Assembly (NCBI GenBank): GCA_946406115.1
Contig: OX291543.1
Location: forward strand, 34,932,815 to 34,996,814
Length of the DNA stretch: 64,000 nt
DNA from: Apoda limacodes
Lineage: Eukaryota; Arthropoda; Insecta; Lepidoptera; Limacodidae
Reading direction: 5' to 3'
Shown: positions 43,881 to 56,615 of the stretch, in pieces
How the letters are laid out: each line of letters opens with the position of its first letter
How positions within the stretch are numbered: position 1 is the first letter of the stretch
Program-made: the position numbers and the translations under genes
Notes under the pieces: generated by a model
What the model was told of the DNA's origin: nothing
Database searches by the model: none
What the model saw: only the letters and a program-made list of their open reading frames with translations

Positions 43881-46417
43881 AGTGTAGTATATAATAATAG
43901 GTAGGTATGTGCAAAATTCAAAATAGTAAAACAGACAACTGATTGTGACTATATGGCAAGATTATAGTTTATTTTCAATCATAAATTCTTAAAATTTCCA
44001 AAAAAAAATCTGCTTAGTGTAGTTCTGTTATACTTTTGAAATAAAACATCATGAATTAAATTTTAAAACAAAAAAAAACCTCTTTTTAAACTATCTTCTC
44101 CCTTGTTTTCGAGATATTAAAAAAAATTACCGTCCCGGTGTGTATAAAGTTGACTGATTGTGACATTATTTCAATTGAAAAAAAAACGGTTTTAGGGTGT
44201 CTTGTCAAACACATTAATTTCAATTAAATCAAATGTAACTTCGAGTTTATGTAAGTTTATGTTTATCGAGTTTATGTAAGTTTATGTTTATGTAGTAACA
44301 CTGTGCGTGATAGGGCATTGAGACAATACATTTACTACCAGCAAAAATGCAAAAGACAGAGGGTAGATAGATATGTCTGCCCAATGTGGCTACCTACCTA
44401 CACTTCGCTTTTCGGAACTATCACGAAATATGGGAAACAAGAAAAATCCTATTGTGGCACGATCCTATTAGGTATTTAAAAAAAAAACAATGTTCATCTA
44501 AATAATTACTCTGCATTACATTACAGTAACAAAGCAGCACTTACGTACGAACAGCAACAAAGCTGCAGCACATATGTACGCACACTAAATTTCAATTAAT
44601 TTATTTTGAAAATTACTTCTTAGGTAGCATAGGGTACTAAGGTTGTTGTCACTTGCGGCACCTAATATTGGCTAAAGTCACAAAATTAGAATATATACTA
44701 GGGAAACTGCCACACATTGAGCAAAACAAAACATTTGAGCTTGTATTCAATCTTGAAATCTTGTTTATGTTCTCGACAGATATGGTTGAGATCTCAAACA
44801 ATATTTCAAAATCACGATTACCGGGATTGGATTTCCTACGATGACTCGAATCTAAATTTTGCCAGATCGAGATTACATTGGAGCCGCTCTATGTACTATC
44901 ATAAGTAAGTACCATGTTCAATGGCTTACGGCTCTAATGCATGCAGATAACGGGTCAAAACAACATGCAACTGATTCTGTGATCACTCACTGACACATTT
45001 ACATTTACTACCTGTCAATATCAACAATAACTCTAAAGTAACTCTGCCTGTCTGTCGCCTAACCAGAGTCTAGACAACTAACAAATTGTAACATAATTTG
45101 TCGCCTTTACCGAAAATTTCACCCCTAACCTTTAACATTATTGCAAATATGAGATATTGTACCTGATATTATACAGATCCTTTATAATATTCATCCTCCC
45201 CTTTTTACCAGCTTTCATTTAATTTCACCTGTCCCACTGTCTGTAATCAAATCTTGCAACTTAAATTTGACCCACTTTACGGTGTAAGATTGTTTGATTT
45301 GTCTCGACTGGTCCTAAACAATAACGAGGTTCTGATGAAAGCCTGTTTGTAAAAAAAATTTGTTAAGTATATTTTTGTTTATATTATAGGTAAACACATT
45401 AATATTAGCTTGCATAATATTTACTTATACTAGAAATAGCAGGATGTCACAAGCACCCTCGCTAATGAAATGTAATCTTTGATCATAACTAATTTCATTC
45501 TTGTCAGGGATTGTTCTTAAGTATAAGCTATGCATTGTCTACATGCACTATGCAAGGCTTGGGTTAATCCGGCTTTCGGCCTTCGCCCAAACGTTTAGTG
45601 GTCGGAGATTTTACTTTTAAGCCAATTTCTCCATAGATTATGTCGTGAAATTATGGATACTGTTTAGGTCTAGGCCTACAAGACGAATGACCATTGAACG
45701 ACAGTTAAGAGCCGTTTATGCGCACGAGTGACGTTATTTCTGTAAGTGTGAGTACCTAGATCGGCGCGGCCGTGTGCACTTATGCAACCGACTGTACATA
45801 CCCGCTGCAGGGAGATAGGTCTATGCTTGGGGACAATAGGATTAGGCCATAGTGGTCCAGTGCAGATAGTGGTTGTCAAATTAGTGGCCACTCGGATAAC
45901 TGCTGTCATATGACAACTGCCAGAACTAGCAGTTTTAAGTGCTAACCCTTCGATGCACAGATAAGTAAAGAAAAGATATCACAGATACGTACTTGTATGT
46001 GTGTGAATACAAGTTAATATTTGGATAGTATGTTGTACTTGATGGCTTGGTTCTTGCATGTCTGTCATGTTGTCACTTCCTCTTCTCTTAGGCTAGTTGC
46101 CGAAATGATTGTAGTTTATATAATGTGCATTTGTTGCCTAGCTGTTGTGCGAGAGCTGGGCCACTTCCAGGTGTACGATGTATGCCTGAATGTGTGTATG
46201 CATATATGTGTATGTGCGTATTTGTGTGATGTGCCCGCTCGCCTGCCGGAGTCGGGCGGCCAATCGAGGATTTCAATAGGACCTATGTAAGTTAATTTAC
46301 TCGTGCATACCCAAGTCGAGATCCGGCGAGATTTCGATATTGAAAAGATTTGGAAAAAAAGTGGTTACTTTTAAATAAAATGTATTTTTGTACGGAGGTT
46401 CCATTTTAATTTGGTTT

Positions 46418-46550
46418 ACCTATGCAACATGTAATTGAGCATCTTCAGTCCCAAGGATTTTTATCATTTATACAGTCCGAAATATCGTAGTATGCCTTTT
46501 TACAAAGTAGGTGTTTGATAAGTGATAAAAAATTTGAATTGATAATTTAA
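46418..46550 (-). mobile_element. LINE 3' untranslated fragment (family of 54613-55265)
   Basis: Shares tgtaattgagcatc-tcagtc, ccaaggatttttatcattta and tagtatgcctttttacaaag with 54870-54960. No coding part is left. Confidence 0.6.
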
Positions 46551-47740
46551 TTAGCTTCTGAATAAGAGCACAGATTACTTAACGTGTCATCTGCTAAGCG
46601 GCACCTAACTAGCCTGCGGCTGAGAAAGCTCGTTCGGCTTCCACGCTGGTAGGGACTATGGTAAGCAGCCTATACAAAGACACAGAACATGAAAAATACG
46701 TGCACTCTCAGTCACACAACTCTCGATCGATATTGTCGAAATCTCGAACGAGATTGCATTGTCTAGGTATGTGTATGTAGTCGTATTTTCCATTTTGTAT
46801 ATGTATGTCTGCTTTGAAGAGATATATAAATATGTAGGCACATGCATATTTATTTCGGGAGTTACTACAGAGTTTTAAATCCCATTAAAGAATTGAGGAC
46901 TTTTAATGCTTCACATGTTATGAAACCAATAGGCAAAAAATTAGCAGTTAAATTTCGTTTTTTTTAATTACACCATTTACGTTCTAAAGTTAGTTTGTTA
47001 GGTAGGGCGGCGACTCTCAGGACCAAATCGCACCCATATGTCACTCGGTTACGACACTGAATGTTTAGCTAATGGTTTGTAATGTAATGTTACTAGCATG
47101 CGCGTCGGCCGTGGAGCCGATACTTAAATCCTCCGCGTGGGCAAGGGTATCGAAAGGTTAGTCCTCCGCGTGGTCAGGGCTACCGAAATGTAAATATTTA
47201 CTGTATGTTTCCCAAAAAAAATTGGGTCCCTGAGATTATGAAAAATCTGTTAAAAATATATAGCTGAGAGTTAAATTATCATATGTTTATTACATATAGC
47301 TTTTTGCTTGTAAAACTAGTATTTACAAAATGGTAAAAGATATACTAGATGTTATCTTACCGAGATTTTTGGTAAAAAGATTATAAACTTTTATATGGCA
47401 TAATTTTTATGTCGCTGAAGCTGTCGTTCCATACAAAATTGAGTAAAGCATATCAGAAGCTATAGTATAAAATAAATAGTAAAGAATTTTAATACAAGTA
47501 TTATAGTATAGCGATTTCACGTCTACACAAGCACGTATCTGATCACCCTCTAGAAACTCGCAAGGCTCGCACGCTGTTCCGGCCGGTAGTTTTTTTTAAG
47601 GACTGGTTGAGTTATAATGATCTTTTCCTTCTATGAAAACATAAACAAAAGCATTTAATAATGCATTTTTCTTCACTCAAATTGCTGCCTTGACGCTTTA
47701 ATAAATGTTTATATGTATTGAATGCATCTCTGTATTTCAG

Positions 47741-48465
47741 CTTGTGCACATGGAAGCTGCTATCACACAACGTGACGATCTAATTGAAGAACTGACTCTC
47801 TCGTTACAGCGGTCACAGCAGGAGAAAGAAAAGCTTAAAGTTGATAATGAACATCTCACTGACGAAGTTCACACTTTGCAACACAAAGTTGCCGAACAAT
47901 CCGAATCAGACCACGACACCATGAAGGCTCAATTGTCTGACTTCCTCAAATACCAGAGTATGATCAAAGATGAGAGCACCAGATTTTACTCAGCTGTCAT
48001 GAGTGGGGGATCTTCAATTCAAAGTTCAAATGGGGAAAAAGACATGGACCGTGAAGAAATAACAGTGAATTATTCAAAATCTGATATAAAGTCATCTGGG
48101 TCTTCTGATGATTTTCACACTGGGTTTGATACCAAAGTGGCAGAAATAATGAACAAGTTTGACAAGTACATTGAGGGTAACTTGAGAATGAAACTAAGTG
48201 AGAGTTTGATTCAAATATTAGTTGATGAAATAGGAAAGATAAGAATGGAAACAGACTCTGAATTAAAAGAATACGAGTCTCAAATGCAACAGAACAGACA
48301 GGAATATATCATAGAGACTAGACGTTTGAGAGAGCTGCTTGCGTCTGTTAAAGCTGGTAATGTGGACATAGATAATTTGAGAGAGGAACTAAATGTAAAA
48401 CATGAAAAAGAAATGGAAAACCTGAGGACATATTTTGAGAAAAAATGTTCAGAAATGGAGCGAAG
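47741..48465 (+). CDS. Pericentrin/AKAP9-like scaffold gene, exon 3 (residues 369-610)
   Basis: After acceptor ctctgtatttcag the frame reads LVHMEAAITQRDDLIEELTL and continues as heptad-rich coiled coil to about residue 420. A Ser-rich linker follows, then a second coiled coil (KVAEIMNKFDKYIEG … to the end, EMERR). The AITQRD..I..LT..LQ.S pattern is what links this gene to pericentrin and AKAP9 (AKAP450), scaffolds that recruit gamma-tubulin complexes and kinases at centrosomes or Golgi. The exon is 725 nt and ends within a codon (phase 2) at cgaag|gtgagt. Neither the kinase-anchoring nor PACT regions are visible here. Family assignment is from memory of the motif and is not certain. Confidence 0.8.
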
Positions 48466-48538
48466 GTGAGTAATAAAGGGTTATATTTTCAAAAAAAGCA
48501 GATCATAATGAACCCATCAATTTACCTGCAAAATATAA

Positions 48539-48724
48539 CACACACTTAGTCGTAAACAGTGTCATTACGTGCATGTAAAGCGGGTGCTAAGACCTTAATT
48601 ACTCTCACGAGAAGCCCTTTGTAAATTTTACTTTCCTCTAGCCAAATTCATAGAACCAACGGGCGATAATGACATATGCGCGCGCTCTACGTACGAACTG
48701 TCTATTCTATCAAGTATCTATAAA
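48539..48724 (+). repeat. Repeat family D, copy 1 (inverted partner at 56944-57111)
   Basis: cgtaaacagtgtcattacgt, aaagcgggt-ctaagac, tgtaaattttact and ctattctatcaagtat appear in this order here and in reverse-complement order at 56944-57111. Confidence 0.65.
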
Positions 48725-49798
48725 AGCCCCATTTGTGGTTTAAGATAATAATATGAACTACGCGCCAAGCGAGCAACATGTTTTATCTTTAGCTAAAACT
48801 TTTAAATAAGTACATTCTCTAGATATCTAGTGCTTTCTAGAGGTGGGGTTGTCCATACTTCTATTCCCAAAAGTGTGTCTTGGTAAAATTGTTTATTTTT
48901 TCACCTTATATTTTTATTTATTTACTCGTAAATGTGATGAAAAACATTGTCTGTAACACCGGCGGTACAGAAATTAAAAACTCGAGTCATTAAAGCCTTC
49001 TTCAGCCTTAGGCTTCTAAATAGCCTCTCCTTGGTGATTTTCTCCTCACCACCCTTAATACACAATGTACTATATTATTATTATCTGTATTGTCGAGTTT
49101 TGTTTTATAGGTGCTAGCAAAGTTGTACAAAATCCGAATTTTTCAGAATGAGTATATCTTTATTTAAATAGCTAAAAAGTTTATTAATACCATATCTACA
49201 GAAACTATCTTACAAACGTACTGTCTCTCACTTGACTTAAAATGGAGTAAACAAGTGTGACGTAACATCGCAAGAATGCGCGAAGTTAATCAATTCGCAA
49301 GTTCTTGCGATGCGTTCGTGCGAGGTCGCGTATTTCTTTGACACAACGACGCATCGCAGTTTTGTGTTGTGACCTTAAGCTGGTTTTATACAAATAACTA
49401 GCATTGTTTGAGTAAAGCACTGTACAAGCCTCGGTATGCAATAACTGCGCTGCTGGCTACGCTATGATGTCTTGGTGCTTGGCTACGCTCTCGGCCTTCA
49501 AGCTTGGTAATCATTGCAACCCTTGCTTTTTTTGCTGTCCGCACTATCTATCTATCTATCAATACTGACCGCGCTTTCGGCCATCATCAGCTCTGCCAGC
49601 ATCGCAGTCATTACAGACCGCGGCAGTAATGTACTATTATCTTTTTCTTCTGCTGCTTAGGACAAATAAAAGAAGGAGGTAAGAAAATTATTCTGATACT
49701 TTAAAACAAAGTTTTCTGGTGTTTGTTGATCTTGCATCTCTTTCCTTAAGTGTAGTGTGACTTTTATCCAGTCTTCTTTTTTCTGAGTAGAGTAGTCC

Positions 49799-50713
49799 AA
49801 GCATTTTTACCCTTATATTGTACAAGTCCAAAAAACTTGGTGTACTCAACAGAGCGAAGCAGTACTTCACGTCGGGGCAAAGGTTGTTACTTTACAAGTC
49901 GCAAGTTAGGCCCCATATGGAGTACTGCTGCCATCTCTGGGCAGGTGCACCCGGATACCAGCTTGGCCCTTTTGACTCGGTTCAACGACGGGCTGTGAGA
50001 AATGTCGACGATTCCAAACTCACTTGCGGTATCGAGCCCTTAAGTCTGAGGAGAGACTTTGCCTCACTGTGTGTGTTCTACCGCTTGTACAATGGGTTGT
50101 GTTCTGAGGAATTGTTCGAAATGATGCCCACGGCTACTTTCTACCATCGCACCGCTCGCCATCGGCAGGGAATCCATTCTCACACTTTAGAACCTAAATG
50201 GTCGCGTACAGTGCGGTTTCAGAGATAAACTTCCTCCCGCGAACGCTTAAGTTGTGGAATGAGCTCCCTTCCAAGGTATTCTGCAAGGACTACAGTATGG
50301 AGTTCTTCAAGAAAGAAGTTATTAGATTTCTGAAGGGTCGGCAACGCGCAAGTGATACCCCTGGTGTTGCAAGCGTCCATAGGCTACGGTGACCGCTTAC
50401 CATCAGGCGGGCCGTAAGCTTGTTTGCCACATTAGTGGTATAAAAAAAAAAAAAAAGTATAAATATGTAATTTCATTGATCTGAAACTATCATACCGAAA
50501 ACAATCCCTCTGTTGATTTCGACTTAAGGGGGGAGGAGTTATGCACGCTGTTCCACAGTCATGTTCGTAGAATTACCTAGTCAGCAACGTTGCACCTGAA
50601 TACACCGCATTGTTTAGTCTACGAGTCTAGACGATCACCCGGGTCGCATGAAGGTTTCTCTCCATCAGTTAGTTTTAAGATAGTTCTATGTAACACGCTT
50701 TATTGTAGAGCAA
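49799..50713 (+). repeat. Repeat family E, copy 1, carrying a LINE insertion
   Basis: Outside the LINE (49828-50456) the flanks match 59027-59326 in inverted orientation at high identity over about 280 bases, from the tip aagcatttttacccttatat to gttctatgtaacacgcttta and tagagcaa. The uninterrupted partner shows the empty site. The partner has an extra 14 bases (cgcagactcgctct on this orientation) near one end. The class of the repeat is unknown. Confidence 0.8.
49828..50456 (+). mobile_element. Family-A LINE, 5'-truncated, with intact poly-A end
   Basis: It begins at ccaaaaaacttggtg, equivalent to KKLGVLN in ORF2, keeps an open frame to 50228, then continues in another frame (LPRTLKLWNELPSKVF) to a 3' region ending gccgtaagcttgtttgccac, attagtggtat and A15 (50442-50456). 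The target duplication is about 4 bp (aagt, 49824-49827, and again at the poly-A edge). It defines the true 3' end of the family. It is nearly identical to the minus-strand element at 21118-24089 and shares its two-base shift. Confidence 0.9.
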
Positions 50714-50791
50714 ATAAATTTAATTTTAATTTGTCTTTTTAAAACAGTCCTTGCCCCCTGCTTAAATTTGACTAGTGACTGTGTACTGTAG

Positions 50792-50995
50792 AGTTGTTTA
50801 CAAATACATAGTAGTTACTGTGTAGAGTATAGTTGATAACAAGTACATAGTAGTTACTGTGTAGAGTTGTTAACAAATACATAGTAGTTACTGTGTAGAG
50901 CAGAGTTGTTTACAAATACATAGTAGTTACTGTGTAGAGTAGAGTTGCTTACAAAAAAATACATAGTATTTACTGTGTAGAATAGAGTTGTTTCA
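50792..50995. repeat. About 45-bp tandem repeat, four to five copies
   Basis: The unit acaaatacatagtagttactgtgtagag(-)agagttg… recurs with small indels. It lies in intron 3 of the scaffold gene, upstream of exon 4. Confidence 0.85.
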
Positions 50996-51230
50996 CAGAA
51001 ACATTTATTTATATTATTTTGTAAAATCTTAAAATTTCTTTTTGGTTGTGGTTTGGCCCAAATACATTGATTGTTGCCGTTTTGCACTAAAACCCTGAGA
51101 TACAGAATACCGACCACTTATTTTCATCCAAATCGGTTCAGTAGTGTAAAAAGTAAATTGTATCCAGCTGAAACACACGCAACTAATTTTCGCTTTATAC
51201 TTATAAATATGCGTGTCGAATATGTTGTAG

Positions 51231-51354
51231 CTACTCGGAGGAGGTGTGGCGCGAGAGGGTGTGTCTGTCCAGTGCGTCGCCGGAGCCGGACGCGGGCGGG
51301 GATCGGGCCCGACGCCGTACGCGCAGCGCCGACCTGCCCTCCATCACCCTAGAG
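51231..51354 (+). CDS. Pericentrin/AKAP9-like scaffold gene, exon 4 (residues 610-651)
   Basis: From acceptor tatgttgtag the exon supplies the last base of the codon split in exon 3 and then reads YSEEVWRERVCLSSASPEPD, followed by an Arg-rich stretch and RSADLPSITLE. It ends at donor ctagag|gtatct in phase 0. The phase fit with exons 3 and 5 is exact, which is the main support. The exon is strikingly GC- and CpG-rich compared with exons 1-3. The RRRTRS stretch looks like a basophilic kinase or linker site, which is inference. Confidence 0.75.
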
Positions 51355-52179
51355 GTATCTACGACGCGACGAACTTACACCATTCAGAGATAATTAAATT
51401 AATCTTGCTCCAAATAAAAAATCATCGAATATTTTAAAGTATGTAGCTACATTGAAAAAGCATTGTTCCTAAATAATCTGTAGTTTCGAAAGATTTAATA
51501 TTTAATTGTATGAATTTTGTTCATATATTGAACGCTCCTGATTTTTTTCGTAGGTATTGCAAAACGCCAACGTCTTTAAAGTAATAAATGTTTTATAGTA
51601 AAGATAATGATTTACAAGTTTTGGTAGTTGTAACGCCATCTTCATCTTCAAAAATATTAATATAAATAAAAGTGAAATGTTCTAAAACTTCGCAGCCTCA
51701 ACCACTCACTTATCGAATGAGAGGGGAAGTAGATAAATGTAATATGTTTATTGATATAGATAATTATTTTATTTAGCCAAGTGTGATCGTCAAAAGTGGT
51801 AGGACCCGAAAACCGTTGTGTTAAATAAGTAGTATCCCCAGTTGTTTTAGAGGTACGTCAGAGTATTATATCAAACAATAGTATTCAAAATAAGCATAAA
51901 GGAAAATAATCAAGAAAATAAATATAGTTAAATCGACGAACATAAAATAATGACCTACTTTAAGTTTTCACCATTTCTCTAAAGTCAGTACAAAACACCT
52001 AAGCACAGCAAATACTCGAATATCAGAACTAAAGGACACAGGTACTAAAGAGGTATATGATTTTTCCGCCATCCCTACACAAAGGAACCCTAATTTATGC
52101 TACATTTTAAGGTAAAATCCATACGAATGCTAAATCCATTCGTTTTGTAGGATGGGAACTAGGTAGCTATGTGTTCAGG

Positions 52180-53030
52180 ACTTGCGACCTGAAAGTAGGT
52201 TTAAGGGGCGCCTTACAATGTACATTAGTGCTCACCTACACAAGCTAACCAGCCAAAATAGTAAAAACCCTACTAACGCCGCTAAGAATGGACATGGATT
52301 ACAAATAGTAATTACTGAATCTCTTGGCAGACCTAGTTATTTAGTGGGCAATAAAATTATTACGGCTGGTATAATCTTAGTTCCCAGTTCTACTTCTATA
52401 GCAGATTTATTTTTACCTAGCTAAATGATTTATCCTACGTTTAATTTTCTGAATAAAATTTTATTCGGATAAAAGTTATGAAACTACCTATGAATTAAAG
52501 TTATGAAACTATATATGAAATGATGCCATTTGTATATCGCTTTACCACCAATCAGCATCAGTCTTAAAAGGTCCTCCAATCAGCAATCGTTCCAAACAAA
52601 CATCCAATCAACGTTTGTTTTAAAACGTCCAGTCTTGCGCCGCTGGTTTAAAATTTAACACAACTTCATTTTGTCTAGAGTCCGAAGCCATAAATCGGGA
52701 GTCAGATTACCACCTATATTTAACAATTAATTTTGTGTTAACGCCTATGATTCGTAAGTTTATAATTTAATATTTTACATTTGAGTCATTTGTAATTATA
52801 TTTGCTAGCTTTAGACCTTTCATAAAACAAATCATAACTTCTCATCTAATGTATAAAATTACTAAACTTGTATATTTGAACGCGCCATTCTAATTTAAAG
52901 ATGCATTTTGCTATAGGTAGAACGTTAATTGAGAATTATTTACTAATGAAAATCTTCGCGCTAAAACTTTACAATATAAACATTGTATTACAAAAAAGGC
53001 ATAAATATGGTATCGTCACATAGTCTAGTT
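52180..53030 (+). repeat. Dispersed repeat, copy 2, with an open frame end
   Basis: This is the partner of 1345-1990. At its upstream end a plus frame (52182-52424) closes with an ESLGRPSYLVGNKIITAGII segment followed by a Val/Pro/Ser-rich tail. In the first copy the corresponding DNA is broken. I do not recognise the protein; it could be the C-terminus of a transposon-encoded product. It sits in intron 4 of the scaffold gene. Confidence 0.55.
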
Positions 53031-54610
53031 TTCAGATTCTTGCTCAATTCTTAGGTTATTTAATTTTTAATAGTTAATTTGATGCCTACGTTTAAAACAT
53101 ACATATAAAAAACTCTAATAGTAGTTTAACGGATGGGCACTGCCTTTAAACGGAACAACGATGGGTGCTGTGCGCATGAGGAAGCGACGCACATGGGGGC
53201 CAATAAAGGCTATCGGTGACAAAAATATGGTGTTAGTTGGTCATTAACGTTGGTAATGTCTATTTGAAGATATATTCTAATGCAAAATACCCAGACCGCG
53301 TTACCTGTGACTCGCATTACTTTGTTGTGATAGCTAGAACTTTACGTTGTTAGTGAATTATGCATAGTGAAATAGTGAATTTGAACTAATTTTAGTCGAA
53401 GTTTGAGGTTGTGTATTTTGTTAATTGAAAAAAAGATTTTTTTATAGTGTTTGCTTATTGTTGGCACTCATATTGTGCTATTTATTATTCAATATACAAA
53501 TGTTAAAAAACATATCGACACATATGGTGATTTTTTCGTTTCTTTTGTATCTTGATGGAAAAATGCCATAAGAGCAATGAGTTAAGCAGGTGTATAAGTG
53601 AATATTCGTGTAAAGTTCGGAATGTCATCATTACGATTCCAAAGTCAAAAGTGCTTAACTTTTTTCTCTTTATTTTTTTTTATTTTTAATAGTTGAATCA
53701 TCTATTTTTGGAGTAGAAGAAATTTATTTTTTACGGTTAAATCAAGATTTTATTATTATTTTTCGAATTCTTCTTTATCAACGAGTTACTACAGACATAA
53801 GTGTTAAAATGTTATATGCCCTAGACAAACTTTAGCCAATATTATATTTAACAGTAGCTAAAAAAACGGGTTGCACTCCGAAAGTGCCGCCAGAAGTGAA
53901 AAATTGAATAATATTCACGTTGTGCATTTTTGATATTTTGGAATGATTAGGGAATAATTTTGCACGAATTGCTTTAATTATCAGTAAAAAAGAACCATTA
54001 TTTATGTTGTAAAATACAATATTCATTTATTGCGCTATCGTACACAAACATGACAATTTATATTACATTAAAAATTAACACTTCAGAACTTTCGCCGCCC
54101 CGTAGAGAGAGAGGGATACTTCCTCTCCTACTCTCCCTCCGTCTTACGAATTTTCAATCAGGTCACATCACCTGACGCGAGTTTAATATTTTTTATTTAT
54201 CACAAAAGAAGTGCACAACGCCGCTAAAGAAGTTTTCACTTCAAAAAAGATCTTGAGTTATTTTTGGCCAGAAAAACAAACTTAAGAGGGCGATATAGGC
54301 CAGAAAGCTTATTTCTGTAATTCTAACGTTTTGAATGTCAATGCACTTTAAATCATTAGATAATGTCATATAAATTACTTAAGTAATTTATACCGTAAAG
54401 ACGCCTTGAAATATTTAATTTTTTGTATGGAATTTAACGTTATTAACGTTTTGTAGTCTCATTTTTTTACTTTTTTCTACAACTTAGAGTCAATGCACTA
54501 GATAACAAGCTATTCTAAATATTTAATCAACTTTCAATCCAAGCAAATGCATAACACGCTTTAAAAATTTGCACAACTGTTGAAACAATGGTCAATTCCA
54601 GATTTTTTAT
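53031..54610. other. Scaffold-gene intron 4, unassigned part
   Basis: AT-rich DNA; one pyrimidine-purine-rich patch (gtagagagagagggatactt, 54105-54125, then a ctcc-rich run) is the only standout. No exon with matching phase and splice signals was found. Confidence 0.3.
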
Positions 54611-54612
54611 TG

Positions 54613-55265
54613 CATTAAATACAAAGTCAAAGTCAAAGTCAAAATGGTTTATTCAAATAAGGATTTTACAATCACTTTTGAATCGTCAAAGTTATAAAAT
54701 ATTATTTTTTGAACCCTCCCACCTTCCCGCCGGTTCACAATGTTGTTGATTTCTACCGAGAAGAATCCGGCAAGAAACTCGATAGTTACTCTTTTAAAAA
54801 CACTTAAATAAACTAAAATACAATTGTTTTAAATAAAAGATTTTTAGTCGTACAATTTTATGATACCTATGCATCCTGTAATTGAGCATCATCAGTCCCA
54901 AGGATTTTTATCATTTACATAGTCTGAAATATTGTAGTATGCCTTTTTACAAAGTACCTGCTTGATAAAAGATTTAAATTAACTTATTGATAGATTTTGA
55001 ATTTTATTGGGAACTTTGTTGTAAAAGTGTATACATTGCCCCATAAAAGAGTTACTTATTTTGTGTAGACGTGTATCATGCACCAACAGCTTATTTTTAC
55101 TTCTAGTATTTACTTTGTGAACGTCACTTTTCTTGCTAAAACTATTGATATTTTTTTTTTGTACATATAAAAGATTTTCATATATGTACTGCGACACTAA
55201 AGTTAAAATTTTTACTTCCCTAAACCTATCCCTCAGAGATATCCTAGATCCTAATTTATAAATAT
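54613..55265 (-). mobile_element. 5'-truncated LINE with (CAAAGT)n tail
   Basis: On + the left edge is a simple tail (acaaagtcaaagtcaaagtc), then ttattcaaataaggatttta, cacttttgaatcgtca and ctaccgagaagaatccggca. On the minus strand, about 55262-54979 is open from SLRDRFREVKI through VNTRSKNKLLVHDTRLHKIS to HFYNKVPNKI, a typical C-terminal region of a LINE reverse transcriptase. Tail, untranslated region and coding end are in the expected order for a 5'-truncated insertion. Confidence 0.8.
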
Positions 55266-55959
55266 AAATGAAATAAATGAAATCAATCAGTAAGTAAATG
55301 CAGTAGGCAAAAGCCAGTTTTATAACATATATTTTTTCAATCCTTTAGATGCTATAGTTTAGCTACAAAATTGGCACAAGAACGGCGTATTTTCGCGGTC
55401 TAGCCTATATCGCAGCCTTAAAATCATTAGTTTGGGACCCATACGAAGCAAAGTACTGCACTATTATAGAAAATGGTCCACAAGTTAATTTGTCTATTAC
55501 TTATGTTTGCTCAACGTTATATTAATGCTGTCTTTTGTTTATTAAATAATAGTTTGTGTTTTTTTTATATAGGATATATAATTGATATTTGTTGGTTTGA
55601 GTGTATTAAATTTTGTAAACGTTTGGGTGCAAATTCGTTAGTTTATAACTGTATGCAAACTGTAAATAAATAAATAAATAGACCTAATAAATGTTTTAAA
55701 AAGTTTTGAGCTATAGTAATTTAAAAGCCAATGAATAAGTGCAGTCGAGTCAGGTTAAAGTTTTTATTATCAGAAAAAGATGGCTAACGTACGCAATCAG
55801 TTTCCTTAAATATTTAGAGGCAGTTGGTAAACCTGCAACACATTTTGACAGTTGTATAGAACAAGTCAAGAAAAGAAGGTCTCAAGGAGCTTATTCTCAC
55901 GCGATCGAATTGATCACGAATTCGAAATAAAGTACGAATTCAAACTTTTCTCGAACGAA

Positions 55960-56103
55960 AATGTGACCCCGCCCCTTGCCACTTCAGCTTGCTAACTGTT
56001 TGAGCTATGTCGGTAACCTTAGTTCTTCGGCGAATTACCTCGTTTCGGATTCTATCGCGCAAAGAAACACCAAGCATAGCTCTTTCCATAGCTGATTGCT
56101 TAT
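55960..56103 (-). mobile_element. RTE-type LINE fragment (C-terminal region)
   Basis: The minus strand reads SAMERAMLGVSLRDRIRNEV then IRRRTKVTDIAQTVSKLKWQ, the well-conserved block near the end of RTE-clade ORF2. It is about 45 codons without a stop, then diverges on both sides. It is a small internal fragment with no tail. Confidence 0.85.
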
Positions 56104-56337
56104 AAATATTTGCGGGTATTTCCTATAACATGGCATTTTAAGATTAGTGATAGGTTTAGGTTGACTTATTTATCGATTTTTCATACAAATAAATAATTAT
56201 TTACAAGAAAAAAGATAATAATAATTTATATCACCGATAGTCTATATTGGCCCTGATGTGCGACATCCCCCTTGTACCCGCACGTCTGCTTCGTTTAGAC
56301 CCTTCGGGTACGGAGCCCTGAGAAGGTCATACATTTT

Positions 56338-56615
56338 TAAAACTTTTTAACAAAAAAAAAAACAACCGGCTTCAAAATGATGCACTAAAAATGTAAAAAT
56401 AATTACTAATTTCCAAAAATCTGATCTGAATTACAGTTTGAAATTGGTGTCATGCAAGCAAAGTGTGTTATAAACTGTTACATATGTACATAGACACCAA
56501 CTTCAAACTGCAATTCAGATCAGATTTTTAGAAATTATTAATTATTTTTACCTTTTTCGTGTATCTTTTTGAAGCCGGTTGTTTTTTTTTGTTGAAAAGT
56601 TTTTTTTTTTTTTTT
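56338..56615. mobile_element. Foldback MITE, arms about 115 bp
   Basis: The left arm (…aacaaccggcttcaaaatga … aaaaatctgatctgaattac … tttgaaattggtgtc) is mirrored by the right arm down to gaagccggttgtt. The arms differ at a few positions, and the loop is about 45 bases. A second end of the same kind, ttttttgaagtcggct, lies at 56878-56895, so a larger related element may extend that far. Confidence 0.85.

Larger units (their letters stand above)
42306..47740 (+). other. Scaffold-gene intron 2 with repeats
   Basis: The intron is 5.4 kb and joins phase-0 exons. It holds a short repeat of the 'cacacggcaccatctggtcc' type (43485-43665), a 'gcagtcgg' core repeat (43735-43880), a LINE 3' untranslated fragment (46418-46550), two small tandem duplications (about 44240-44300, and tcctccgcgtgg units at 47128-47190) and otherwise AT-rich unassigned DNA. 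Minus-strand frames at 45676-45909 and 46088-46276 are not recognisable. Confidence 0.6.

Noticed and set aside
46021..46290. 89-codon Cys/Val-rich plus frame
   Set aside because: Driven by a tgtgtatg-type simple-sequence stretch; the composition is low-complexity.
55473..55930. Two plus frames of 63-66 codons (55473-55673, 55739-55930)
   Set aside because: The first is hydrophobic and Cys-rich without a known pattern; the second is Lys-rich and short. Neither has splice signals matching the phase-0 junction between scaffold exons 4 and 5.
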